DNA of 64,000 nt from JAJDAN01 sp046583095. GTDB taxonomy: Bacteria > Myxococcota_A > UBA9160 > UBA4427. Shown here piece after piece: positions 42,316 to 51,058 of this stretch. Location of the stretch: positions 1-64,000 of the forward strand of contig JAYGDB010000048.1 in NCBI GenBank assembly GCA_046583095.1. Reading direction: 5' to 3'. Position numbers and translations under genes: made by a program. Each line of letters starts with the position of its first letter. Position 1 is the first letter of the stretch. The notes under the pieces were generated by a model. The model saw only the letters and a list, made by a program, of their open reading frames with translations, was not told the origin of the DNA and searched no databases.

Positions 42316-42562
42316 TGCGCGCTCCCTTCGAAGTCCTGAGCTTAGGGGCTTTGCCCCCCCAGCGACCAGACCCCCCGCGCTCGCTCGGGAGAACGAAAGC
42401 CACGCTGGCGAGGACGAGGCGCGATCGAAGGGTCGCGCCGAGACCGTCAGTAACGCGCGAGTCGTCGCGCCGGTGTCGCAGCTGACGCCGCCAGCCGATG
42501 GCCCGTGTGACTGCCACGAGCGCCTCCCGCGTGCGATACTGAAACCTTGGAGGTGCCCCCCG

Positions 42563-42937
42563 GTGATCAGCGAAGCCATCCACCACGTCTCGTTTTCCAT
42601 TCCCGAGCTCGCTCCCGCGCTTCACTTCTATCAGCAGATCCTCGGCTTCGAGCCCCTCGACCGCCCTTCGATGGGAATCGACGGGGCCTGGCTCCAAGCC
42701 GGCAATACCCAGATCCACCTGATCGTCGCGCCCGAGGGCGCCGACGTCGGAAGCAAACCGAGCAAAACCAATCCGCTCGCGAACCACTGTGCGTTCGCGA
42801 TCGACGACTACGAGAAGACTCGAGATCGCCTGAAGCAACACGGCCTCGAGATTGTCGAGGCCGGGGCCGAGCGCGGCCAGATGTGGGTGAGCGACCCTGC
42901 CGGGAACGTCCTGGAGTTCATCTCGCCTCGCCCCTGA
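42563..42937 (+). CDS. VOC family protein (glyoxalase-like, single module)
   Basis: 124 residues from a GTG behind a GGAGG site. It starts ISEAIHHVSFSIPEL with a metal-ligand His, has a central ANHCAFAIDDY His, and a C-terminal DPAGNVLEFISP carrying the Glu. It is a typical small glyoxalase/fosfomycin-resistance-fold protein. It lies 20 bp before polB and may be co-transcribed, with no functional link evident. Confidence 0.85.
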   Translation: MISEAIHHVSFSIPELAPALHFYQQILGFEPLDRPSMGIDGAWLQAGNTQIHLIVAPEGADVGSKPSKTNPLANHCAFAIDDYEKTRDRLKQHGLEIVEAGAERGQMWVSDPAGNVLEFISPRP

Positions 42938-42957
42938 GGTCCGGGGTCAACAGTACC

Positions 42958-45297
42958 GTGTCGGACGACGCCAAGTACGAAGGCCTGATCCTCCAGCCCA
43001 CCTATCGGGTGCGGAACGGTCGCCCTGTCGTCCAGCTCTTCGGACGCCTGCTCGACGGGCCCGCATTCCTGGTCGAAGACGATCGCTTTCGCCCCTACTT
43101 CTTCATACGTGCGAGCGAAGCGCATCGCGCCGCCGGCGAGCGCGATGTCCAGGTGCACCGGACCTCCCTCCGCAACCTGCACGGCGAAGCCATGGCCCAG
43201 GTCGTGATGTCTGTACCCTCCGCGGTACCGGCTCTGCGCGATCGCCTGCACGAGCAAGGCGCCGGCCCGTGTGAAGCGGACATCCGGTTCCCCTACCGAT
43301 ACCTGATCGACCACGGTGTGCGAGCGGCGGTCGAGATCGAGGGCACCTCTCGGAAGCGGGGCGACCTCCTCTACTTCCGCAATCCCGAGCTCCGCCCGGG
43401 GAGCTGCAGACCCCACCTCTCGAGCCTCTCCCTCGACCTCGAGACGACCCTCGACGCGAGCGCGATCTTCTCGGCAGCCTTCGTATACAAGGGCGTCGAC
43501 GAGACGAGCGTCGAAGAGGTGCACGTCGTCTCGGCGGAGCGCGTCGATCACGAGCACACTCACATCCACGACAGCGAGGCCCATCTCCTGGTGACCGTCG
43601 CTCGACGAATCCGCGAGCTGGATCCCGATCTGATCCTCGGCTGGAACGTGGTGGAGTTCGATCTTCGGGTCTTCACCCGTCGCTGTGAGCACCTGGGGCT
43701 GCCACCTCGAGAGTGCCAGCTGGGCCGGATCGAAGGTGCGGTCTCCTTCCAGCAGGATCGCAGCTTCACCAGGCAGAGCCGCGCCGACATCCCGGGACGC
43801 ATGGTCCTCGACGGCATCCCGCTCGTCCGCGACGCCATGCGGCTGCAGGACTACCGGCTCGAGACCGTCGCACGGGCCGTCCTCGGTCGGGGCAAGAAGA
43901 TCGACCACGAGGCACCCGACGCGGGCCTCGAGATCCAACGCCTCTACCGCGAAGAGCGTGCGGCGCTCGTCGAGTACAACCTCGAGGACGCCCGACTCGT
44001 GGTCGAGATCCTCGAGCACGAAGGATTGCTCGAGCTCGCCCTGGAGCGCAGCCTGCTCTCGGGCATGCAACTCGACCGCGTGGGCGCCAGTATCGCGTCC
44101 TTCGACCTTCTGTATCTACCCGAGCTTCGGCGCCGAGGGTTCGTGGCCCCGAGCGTCGACTCGTCGCGCAAGCAGGAGCCCATCCAGGGTGGAGCGCTCC
44201 TCGACGCCGTTCCCGGCCTGACCTCGAACGTGGCGGTCTTCGATTTCAAGAGCCTCTACCCGAGCCTGGTCCGCACCTTCAACCTCGATCCGCTGGCCCT
44301 CGCGATGGCGAACGAGTCGGAGCCGGAGACGACCGTCGAAGCCCCGAACGGCGCGCGCTTCTCACGTGAGCCCGCCATCCTGCCCGGCGTCATCGAGCGT
44401 TTCATGGAACGGCGGGAACTCGCCAAGGCGCGCGGCGACCGGCACGCCGACCAGGCCATCAAGATCATGATGAACGCCATGTTCGGCGTCTTCGCCGCGG
44501 GGTCCTGCCGCTTCTTCGACCCCCGTGTTGCAAACGCGATCACCGGCTTCGGCCAGCAAACCCTCGGCTGGACGCGTGACGCGTTCGAGGCCGAAGGCAT
44601 GAAGGTCGTGTACGGCGATACCGACTCGGTCTTCGTGCAGTTCGACACTCGCGCCGACGGCCCCAATGCCGCCGAACTTCGCGACCGGGTCGAGAAACAG
44701 ATCGCTGCGCGTATCCGGGAGCAGTACGGCGTCGAGCCGCTCCTCACCCTGGAGCTGGAGAAGGTCTACGACCGGCTCTTCCTCCCGCGCGTGCGCGGCG
44801 GCGCGCGCACAAGCAAGAAGCGCTATGCGGGCTGGCTGAATGGCGGGCTCGAGATCGTCGGACTCGAAGCCATTCGGAGGGACTGGCCGGCGGTGGCCGC
44901 ACGTCTCCAGGAAGGCATGCTCACGCGCCTCTTCTGCGACGACGAGGTAATGCCCTTCGTCAAGCAGATCGCCCACGAGGTCATGCAGGGAGAGCGCGAC
45001 GACGAACTCGTCTATGTGAAACGCATCCGAAAGCCGCTCGAGAGCTACACCGCATCGACGCCACCCCACGTCCAGGCTGCCCGCAAGGCTGGAGGAACGA
45101 CGGGGCCCGTCATCCGCTACGTAATCGCACGAACCGGGCCCGAGCCGGTCGTCCCCGGCGGGCCTATTCCCGGAAACATCGATCGCCGTCACTATCTCGA
45201 GCGCGTGCTGAGACCCGTCGCCGACGCCATCCTCGTCGAGATCGGCCACAGTTTCGACGAGGCGATGGGACAACCGCGACAACTCGACTTGCTGTGA
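42958..45297 (+). CDS. polB: DNA polymerase II (family B)
   Basis: 779 residues from a GTG, close to E. coli Pol II (783). The exonuclease motifs are SLDLETT, NVVEFDLRVF and YNLEDARLV. The polymerase motifs are DFKSLYPSLVR and YGDTDSVF, and KKRYAG lies in the thumb region. The C-terminus ends RQLDLL, a beta-clamp-binding motif. It serves in replication restart and lesion bypass. No LexA box was recognised in the 20 bp before it; it follows the VOC gene closely. Confidence 0.95.
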   Translation: MSDDAKYEGLILQPTYRVRNGRPVVQLFGRLLDGPAFLVEDDRFRPYFFIRASEAHRAAGERDVQVHRTSLRNLHGEAMAQVVMSVPSAVPALRDRLHEQGAGPCEADIRFPYRYLIDHGVRAAVEIEGTSRKRGDLLYFRNPELRPGSCRPHLSSLSLDLETTLDASAIFSAAFVYKGVDETSVEEVHVVSAERVDHEHTHIHDSEAHLLVTVARRIRELDPDLILGWNVVEFDLRVFTRRCEHLGLPPRECQLGRIEGAVSFQQDRSFTRQSRADIPGRMVLDGIPLVRDAMRLQDYRLETVARAVLGRGKKIDHEAPDAGLEIQRLYREERAALVEYNLEDARLVVEILEHEGLLELALERSLLSGMQLDRVGASIASFDLLYLPELRRRGFVAPSVDSSRKQEPIQGGALLDAVPGLTSNVAVFDFKSLYPSLVRTFNLDPLALAMANESEPETTVEAPNGARFSREPAILPGVIERFMERRELAKARGDRHADQAIKIMMNAMFGVFAAGSCRFFDPRVANAITGFGQQTLGWTRDAFEAEGMKVVYGDTDSVFVQFDTRADGPNAAELRDRVEKQIAARIREQYGVEPLLTLELEKVYDRLFLPRVRGGARTSKKRYAGWLNGGLEIVGLEAIRRDWPAVAARLQEGMLTRLFCDDEVMPFVKQIAHEVMQGERDDELVYVKRIRKPLESYTASTPPHVQAARKAGGTTGPVIRYVIARTGPEPVVPGGPIPGNIDRRHYLERVLRPVADAILVEIGHSFDEAMGQPRQLDLL

Positions 45298-45370
45298 CCC
45301 CGTTTGTCCCACAGAGTACTAGGGCATGCCGCGAGACACCGACCCGCGGCGCTGTACTCCGCTAGGACCC

Positions 45371-46249
45371 ATGCCTGAGATCGAGGCCGCCGTTCGCATT
45401 GCTGTCGACCGTCCTCTCGCGGACGAGTGGTCGCTCGTTCTCACCTCGCAGGGGATCGAGAATGCGATTCGGCATACGCCGGAGGGGTTCGCGATCCTGG
45501 TGGACGCGGCAGACCTGGATGACGCCGTTCGTTCACTCGACAGCTACGCGCTGGAAAATCCCGGAACCCCGGCCGCGGCCGAGGAGCCGCAGGACCCGAT
45601 CGGCGAAGTGGATCGATTCGTGGGCGGATCGCTGGGAGTGCTGATGATCGCGTTCTTCCTGGTCACGGGCCCTCGCAATCCGGACGTGGCCTGGTTCGCC
45701 GCGGGCAGCGCGGACGCCTCGCGGATCCTGGCCGGAGAGTTCTGGCGAACCGTGACGGCACTGTGTCTGCACGCCGACCTCAGTCACGTGCTGTCGAACG
45801 CGCTCTTCGGCGCACTCTTCGTCGGCGCGGTCTGTGCCGGGTTCGGCCCCGGGGTCGGCGTCGCCCTGACCCTGGCTGCAGGCGCGGCCGGGAACCTCGT
45901 CAACGCGGTCTTCCAGGGCCCGGACCATGTCTCCATCGGCGCCTCGACGGCGGTCTTCGGCGCAGTCGGCCTACTGGCGGGACGCGCCGTCGCGCAGCGA
46001 CTTCGCCGGGGCGAACTCGGGCTCCGGATCTGGGTGCCGATCGCAGCGGGTCTGGCGTTGATCGCGATGCTCGGAACGGGCCAGCGCAGCGACATCTGGG
46101 CCCACGGCTTCGGCTTCTTGGCCGGGGGCTTCCTGGGCCTTCCGGCGAGCCTCGCGTGGCCGCAGCGCGCGGGCCGAAGCCTGCAGTGGGGCACGCTGGG
46201 CCTCGCAGTGGTCGTACTGGTTCGGTCCTGGCAATTCGGACTCGGCTGA
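45371..46249 (+). CDS. rhomboid-family intramembrane serine protease
   Basis: 292 residues from an ATG with an AGGA site. The first about 75 residues form a soluble domain (DEWSLVLTSQGIENAIR and LDSYALENP), as in rhomboids with a cytosolic sensor domain. Then come six membrane helices with the HADLSHVLSNALFG loop, the catalytic Ser in GASTAVFG and the His in DIWAHGFGFLAG. The catalytic dyad looks intact. Substrates are unknown. Confidence 0.9.
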   Translation: MPEIEAAVRIAVDRPLADEWSLVLTSQGIENAIRHTPEGFAILVDAADLDDAVRSLDSYALENPGTPAAAEEPQDPIGEVDRFVGGSLGVLMIAFFLVTGPRNPDVAWFAAGSADASRILAGEFWRTVTALCLHADLSHVLSNALFGALFVGAVCAGFGPGVGVALTLAAGAAGNLVNAVFQGPDHVSIGASTAVFGAVGLLAGRAVAQRLRRGELGLRIWVPIAAGLALIAMLGTGQRSDIWAHGFGFLAGGFLGLPASLAWPQRAGRSLQWGTLGLAVVVLVRSWQFGLG

Positions 46250-46308
46250 GTGCTTCGTCGGCAGCTGCCTGCAGATCGGATCGCGGGCGTTAGACTCCCC
46301 TCCTTCCC

Positions 46309-47721
46309 GTGATCGCCCGAACCAACTCGACGATGCCCGGAACGGCCGTGGCGCGGCACCCGGCCAGATTCTCCTGCATGGCAGCGCTGCTGGCCGCCGG
46401 CCTGCTCGCCACGCCCGCGCAAGCCCAACAAATCGTCGACCTCGAGAGTTCCGAAGGCACGATCTCGGTGCAGCTCTACCAGAACGTCAACCTGGCTCCC
46501 TTCGTGAACGCCTTCGCGACACACTACACGGGGCCCCCCGGCGGCTTCGTCTTCCACAGGAGCGACAAAGACCCGTGCGACCTGGGCTCGTGTGCGTGCA
46601 TCTCTTTCGACTGCACGGGCTGCCAGGACCTGCTGGAGCCGCTCTTCCGGTGCGACGACGAAGAGCCCGCCGTGTGCTCCTGCTCGGACCCGATGACGAC
46701 CCCGGCGTTCGAGTGCACCCTGAACGAAGGGACAACGATGCAATGCCCGGTTTCCGCCGTGGCCAATCCGAATCTCGCGACCTGCACCTGCGCGGACGAT
46801 TCGGAGCCAGCGTTCGCCTGCGAAGACGAATCGGCTCCGCCCGGGGCCTGCCTGGAGGTCGACCTCAACGCGCCGTCCCCGGCCCTCTACCTGGGGTTGT
46901 ATCGAGTCGACAACGGCGGCGACGTGGTGCCCATCTCCGACTACATCCCGAGCGCGCACCAGAACGACTCCGGGATCTTCATGAACGAGCCAATGACCCT
47001 CGCCTTCGTCCGGGACGCCTCGACCGGGCTCATCACCTCCGAGGTGGTCATCAACGTCGAAGACAACACAGACCCGTTCGACGGAGCCACCGGAACAGGC
47101 TCCGACGCCTACATGGTCTTCGGCGAGGTGGTCGGCGGGCAGAACGTGGTCGACAACATCTCCCGCCTGCCCACGCTCGATCTCTCCGTGCAGGTCGACG
47201 ACGGCGAAATGCCACCCAGCGAGATCTTCCTGACCTGCTCGGACCAGCCGGTACCGCTTCCCTCCTGGATCCGCGGAATCCCGGACGCAATTCGTTGCGA
47301 CATGAACGACCCCTGGGATCGGTTCCCGCTCATCGACCTCACCGGAGCAGACCCGCTGCCGCGGATCAACGGCTGCATGCCCGGGGATGCCGACTGCCAA
47401 CTCCCGATCTGCATGGTGACCGGGCTCGTCGAGGGCTGCGACGTTCCGTCTTGTCCCGAGATCGCGGCCTTTGACGGTGTCGACCGCTGCACCGCCCCGC
47501 TGCTCCCGGAATGCCTCGAACCCGGCCAGCTCGTCGGTCAGATCACGCCGTGCCTCGACCCGGCCTGCGACGATACCTTCGACGACTCGGGAACCCTGCG
47601 CTGCAGCGAGCCCCTGGGGCCGAACTTCCCGGTGCCGGAGCCGGCCCCTGCCAGCCTGGCTGCGGCAGCACTCGCAACGCTGGCCGCGCTCCGCCGCCTG
47701 CGCCGCCTGCGCCGCGCCTAG
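46309..47721 (+). CDS. Cys-rich cyclophilin-type isomerase with PEP-CTERM-like tail
   Basis: 470 residues from a GTG (ATGs at 46333 and 46378 are alternatives). After a signal peptide (LLAAGLLATPAQA) the cyclophilin strands appear: LESSEGTISVQLYQN, then GGFVFHRSDKD with the FHR core, and late VFGEVVGGQNVVDNI. About 100 residues inserted inside the fold, and about 130 after it, are dense in Cys (SCACISFDCTGCQ, CSCSDP, CTCADD). The C-terminus is VPEP, a hydrophobic helix and RRLRRLRR, which matches the PEP-CTERM sorting signal. It is likely a surface-anchored, disulfide-rich protein. It ends 4 bp inside the convergent BKACE gene. Confidence 0.82.
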   Translation: MIARTNSTMPGTAVARHPARFSCMAALLAAGLLATPAQAQQIVDLESSEGTISVQLYQNVNLAPFVNAFATHYTGPPGGFVFHRSDKDPCDLGSCACISFDCTGCQDLLEPLFRCDDEEPAVCSCSDPMTTPAFECTLNEGTTMQCPVSAVANPNLATCTCADDSEPAFACEDESAPPGACLEVDLNAPSPALYLGLYRVDNGGDVVPISDYIPSAHQNDSGIFMNEPMTLAFVRDASTGLITSEVVINVEDNTDPFDGATGTGSDAYMVFGEVVGGQNVVDNISRLPTLDLSVQVDDGEMPPSEIFLTCSDQPVPLPSWIRGIPDAIRCDMNDPWDRFPLIDLTGADPLPRINGCMPGDADCQLPICMVTGLVEGCDVPSCPEIAAFDGVDRCTAPLLPECLEPGQLVGQITPCLDPACDDTFDDSGTLRCSEPLGPNFPVPEPAPASLAAAALATLAALRRLRRLRRA

Positions 47722-48614
47722 CGGGGAAGTCCCAGGATCCGCTCCGCATCCGTCGTCGTGGCGACCGGAACCCCCACCTCTTCACACAACTCTACGCTGC
47801 GGGCGACGATCTCCTGATTGGTGGGCTTGTCGCTTCCCATGTAATCCTCGAGACCGACGTGCAGGTGCCCCCCGCGCTCGAGAGCGTGTCGCGCAAGGCC
47901 CTGCTCGAAGACGTCGCCACCGAGGACCCCCACCGACCAGGGAAGCTCGCTGTCCCCGAGCAGTTCGAGATACACGTCGAGGCCCCAGGGCGTTGCCGGC
48001 AGACCGAAGCTCACGCCCTTGTGGCCCTGCCCCATGTAGCCGTAGTCGCCGCCCATGTAGAACTTGATCAGCGATCCCGCCGGCAGGCGACCCGCCTGGT
48101 GGTACGCGAGCGCGTGCCGCAGAAAACCCGGCTCGAAGATCGCGATGCTCGGCCCGAGCCGGAGCGAGTGGTGGAGATCGAAGGCCCAGCGGATCTCGGC
48201 CGGGGTATTCGCGTAGGCGAAGTCGATCGGGAGCGGCACACCGTCCGCGTCGGCGCCTCCGAGGTTGACCGAGCCCGGATCGACGAAGCCGATCCGCAGG
48301 TTCACCGCCTGCGCGACGATCTCCAGGTGGGCGTACCTCTCCTGCACCGTCGCCCCGAAGCCCAGGGTCGGATAGACCAGCGCATCGGAACGCTGCGCCA
48401 AGATCGGACGCATGTGCTCGAGATACGCGGCCGCGGCTTGCTCTCCGGGCACCATGATGTCCGCGATGTGGGTGTGCACGATGCAGGCACCAGCCTCGAT
48501 GCACGCGAGCGCACACTCGGTGATCTCCGCGGAACTGCGGGGCACGTTCGGATTCGTTTCCTTGGACGTCTGGCCGTTCAGGGCCACTTCGATCATCGCG
48601 GGTGAGACTGTCAC
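47718..48614 (-). CDS. beta-keto acid cleavage enzyme (BKACE, DUF849)
   Basis: 298 residues. VHTHIAD carries the HxH zinc pair; GFGATVQERY, FVDPGSVNLGG, and LEDYMGSDKPTNQ are typical of the 3-keto-5-aminohexanoate cleavage family. These split beta-keto acids with acetyl-CoA. It is divergent from the acyl-CoA dehydrogenase pair, and the 112-bp gap holds a KstR-like site, so it may belong to the same degradation pathway. Confidence 0.9.
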   Translation of the reverse strand: MTVSPAMIEVALNGQTSKETNPNVPRSSAEITECALACIEAGACIVHTHIADIMVPGEQAAAAYLEHMRPILAQRSDALVYPTLGFGATVQERYAHLEIVAQAVNLRIGFVDPGSVNLGGADADGVPLPIDFAYANTPAEIRWAFDLHHSLRLGPSIAIFEPGFLRHALAYHQAGRLPAGSLIKFYMGGDYGYMGQGHKGVSFGLPATPWGLDVYLELLGDSELPWSVGVLGGDVFEQGLARHALERGGHLHVGLEDYMGSDKPTNQEIVARSVELCEEVGVPVATTTDAERILGLPR

Positions 48615-48675
48615 TCGGCTTCCTCCTAGTTTGGCAGTCTACTCCGCTGGGGTTTGACCTTTGTGGGGGGCGCGC

Positions 48676-48689
48676 TAGAACGTGTTCCA
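48676..48689. promoter_or_regulatory. KstR-like 14-bp operator between BKACE and acyl-CoA dehydrogenase genes
   Basis: TAGAACGTGTTCCA matches TnnAACnnGTTnnA, the published KstR consensus of actinobacterial cholesterol catabolism, at every fixed base. It lies 37 bp before the ATG at 48727, overlapping a putative -10 (TAGAAC) 16 bp after TTGACC. Short motifs occur by chance, so a TetR-family regulator of this site is inferred. Confidence 0.5.
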
Positions 48690-48726
48690 CTCGCGCGCAC
48701 CTGGGCGTCTCTGAACAGGATTCAAC

Positions 48727-49902
48727 ATGTACATCGACTACACGCCCGAGCAGAAGGCCCTGCGAGAAGAGCTGCGCTCGTACTTCGCGAAGCTGCTGAC
48801 CCCCGAGCGCCGCGCCGGACTCCGCGGAATGGAAGGCGGCCCGACGTATCGGGAAACCGTCCGGCAAATGGGCAAGGACGGCTGGCTGGGTGTCGGCTGG
48901 CCCGAGGAGTACGGCGGCCAGGGACGCACGGCCCTCGAGCAGTTCATCTTCATCGACGAGGTGCGGCGCTGCGGAGCCCCGCTGCCCTTCGTCACCTTGA
49001 GCACGGTCGGCCCGGCCCTGATGGAGTTGGGGAGCGAAGAGCAGAAGGCCGAGTACCTGCCAAAGATCCTCGCGGGCGAAATCCACTTCGCCATCGGCTA
49101 CACGGAGCCCGAGGCCGGAACCGACCTCGCCTCGCTCACGATGTCCGCGGTCAAGGACGGCGACGCGTACGTGATCAACGGGACGAAGATCTTCACCAGC
49201 GGCGCCAACATCGCCGACTACATCTGGCTGGCGGCCCGCACGAACAGCGAAGGCAAGAAGCACCACGGCATCACGATCTTCATCCTCGATACGAAGGATC
49301 CGGGCTTCAGCTCTTCACTGATCCATACGCTCGGTAACGGCGCCACCTGCATGAGCTACTACGAGAACTGCCGGGTGCCGGAACGCAACATCGTGGGCGG
49401 CCTGAACGGCGGCTGGCGACTCATCACCACCCAACTCAACCACGAGCGGGTGGGACTCGCAGCCTTCGGCGCCCTCTCCCTCAAGCACCTCGACGACGTC
49501 GTCGCCTGGGCGAACGAAACCGAGGGCGAAGACCGCCGCCCGGTTTCGGAAAGGCCCTGGGTACAGATCGCGCTGGGCGAGGCGAAGGCACGTCTCGAGG
49601 CGATGAAGCTCATGAACTGGCGGATGGCCTGGCAACTCGAACAGGGCAGTCTCGATCCCGCCCAGGCCTCGGCCGTCAAGGTCTACGGCACCGAGACGGT
49701 CGTCGAGGTCTACCGGTTGCTGCTGGACGTGGTCGGGAGCGCCGGCACGATCGTCGCGGGCTCCCCGGGTGCCATCCTGCAAGGTGACCTCGAGGTGAAC
49801 TACCGAGCCTGCCAGATCAACACCTTCGGGGGCGGCGTGAACGAGGTCCAGCGCGAGATCGTCTCGATGGCCGGCCTTCGCATGCCGCGCGTGCCGCGGT
49901 AG
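48727..49902 (+). CDS. acyl-CoA dehydrogenase, first of the second pair
   Basis: 391 residues. Family markers are WPEEYGGQGRTAL, YTEPEAGTDLASL, NGTKIFTSGAN and a C-terminal FGGGVNEVQREIVSMAGL. As in the 23949 protein, Gly occupies the position of the usual catalytic Glu, suggesting a flavin subunit that needs a partner. It is followed 8 bp later by a second ACAD of the other subtype. Confidence 0.92.
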   Translation: MYIDYTPEQKALREELRSYFAKLLTPERRAGLRGMEGGPTYRETVRQMGKDGWLGVGWPEEYGGQGRTALEQFIFIDEVRRCGAPLPFVTLSTVGPALMELGSEEQKAEYLPKILAGEIHFAIGYTEPEAGTDLASLTMSAVKDGDAYVINGTKIFTSGANIADYIWLAARTNSEGKKHHGITIFILDTKDPGFSSSLIHTLGNGATCMSYYENCRVPERNIVGGLNGGWRLITTQLNHERVGLAAFGALSLKHLDDVVAWANETEGEDRRPVSERPWVQIALGEAKARLEAMKLMNWRMAWQLEQGSLDPAQASAVKVYGTETVVEVYRLLLDVVGSAGTIVAGSPGAILQGDLEVNYRACQINTFGGGVNEVQREIVSMAGLRMPRVPR

Positions 49903-49910
49903 GAGAAGAG

Positions 49911-51041
49911 ATGGACTTCTCCTTCACGGAAGAGCAAGAAGCCGTTCGCGACCTCGCGCGCGAGATCTTCAGCGACCACGCCGACCCCGAGCGAATTCGC
50001 GCGTGCGAGGCCTCGGTGGAGGGCATCGATCGCGAACTGTGGGATGCCCTTGCCAAGGCGAATCTCCTCGGCCTGGCCGTCTCCGAAGACCACGGTGGTT
50101 CGGGGATGGGCCTCTCCGAGGCCGCCCTGCTGCTCACCGAGCAGGGACGCAGCGTCGCCCAGGCCCCGTTGCTCGCCCACATCGTGATGGCGGGCATGCC
50201 GATCGCCGAATTCGGGAGCGACGCCCAGCGCGAGCGTTACCTGCCGAGAATGGCGACCGGCGAGGTGATCCTGACAGCGGCTCTCAACGAGTACGCGGCG
50301 GTCGACCCGGCCCGACCCCGCGTCAGCGCGAAACCCGACGGCGACGACTGGCTGCTCGAGGGCGAGAAGATCTGCGTACCCGCGGGCCACCTCGCCGAGC
50401 GCATCCTCGTCCCGGCGCGGACCGGTAACGACACGATCGGCGTCTTCCTGCTCGATCCCAGCGCAGAAGGCGTCACGATCGAGCGCCAGAAAGTGACCAA
50501 CCACGAGGCCCAGGTGCAGCTCGTGCTCGCCGGCGCGCGTATCGACGGGGGCGACGTGTTGGGCGATCCCCGGGACGGTGAGGCGATCGTGCGCTGCATC
50601 GAGGAGCGGACCGCGATCGGCCTGTGCGCAATCCAGCTCGGCGTCGCAGAGGAAGCACTACGTCGCACCGCGGAGTACACCGGCATCCGAAAGCAGTTCG
50701 GTAAGGCGCTCGGCTCCTTCCAGGCCGTATCCCTGCGCGCCGCCGACGCCTACATCGACCTCGAGGCCATGCGCGCCACCCTGTGGCAGGCGCTGTGGCG
50801 ACTGGATCAAGGCTTGCCCGCCGGGATCGAGGTCGGTGTGGCGAAGTGGTGGGCGTGCCGTGGGGGTCAGCGCGTCGTCCACACCGCACAGCACCTGCAC
50901 GGCGGCATTGGCGCCGATATCGACTATCCGATCCACCGCTTCTTCCTGTGGGCGAAGCAGCTCGATCTCTCCCTCGGCGGTGCCTCGGCCGAGCTTGCGA
51001 AGCTGGGCGCGCTGGTATCCCGAGCGAGCGCAGACGCCTGA
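49911..51041 (+). CDS. acyl-CoA dehydrogenase, second of the second pair
   Basis: 376 residues. MDFSFTEEQEAVRDLAREIF begins the family; VSEDHGGSGMGL and RKQFGKALGSFQAVSL follow. The C-terminal HLHGGIGADIDYPIHRFFLWAKQL is typical of the FadE27/28-like partner subunits of heteromeric ACADs, with Asp where the GYTWE Glu stands in the 22814 protein. It probably forms a complex with the product of 48727. Confidence 0.92.
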   Translation: MDFSFTEEQEAVRDLAREIFSDHADPERIRACEASVEGIDRELWDALAKANLLGLAVSEDHGGSGMGLSEAALLLTEQGRSVAQAPLLAHIVMAGMPIAEFGSDAQRERYLPRMATGEVILTAALNEYAAVDPARPRVSAKPDGDDWLLEGEKICVPAGHLAERILVPARTGNDTIGVFLLDPSAEGVTIERQKVTNHEAQVQLVLAGARIDGGDVLGDPRDGEAIVRCIEERTAIGLCAIQLGVAEEALRRTAEYTGIRKQFGKALGSFQAVSLRAADAYIDLEAMRATLWQALWRLDQGLPAGIEVGVAKWWACRGGQRVVHTAQHLHGGIGADIDYPIHRFFLWAKQLDLSLGGASAELAKLGALVSRASADA

Positions 51042-51058
51042 CTCGCTACAGTAGGCGC

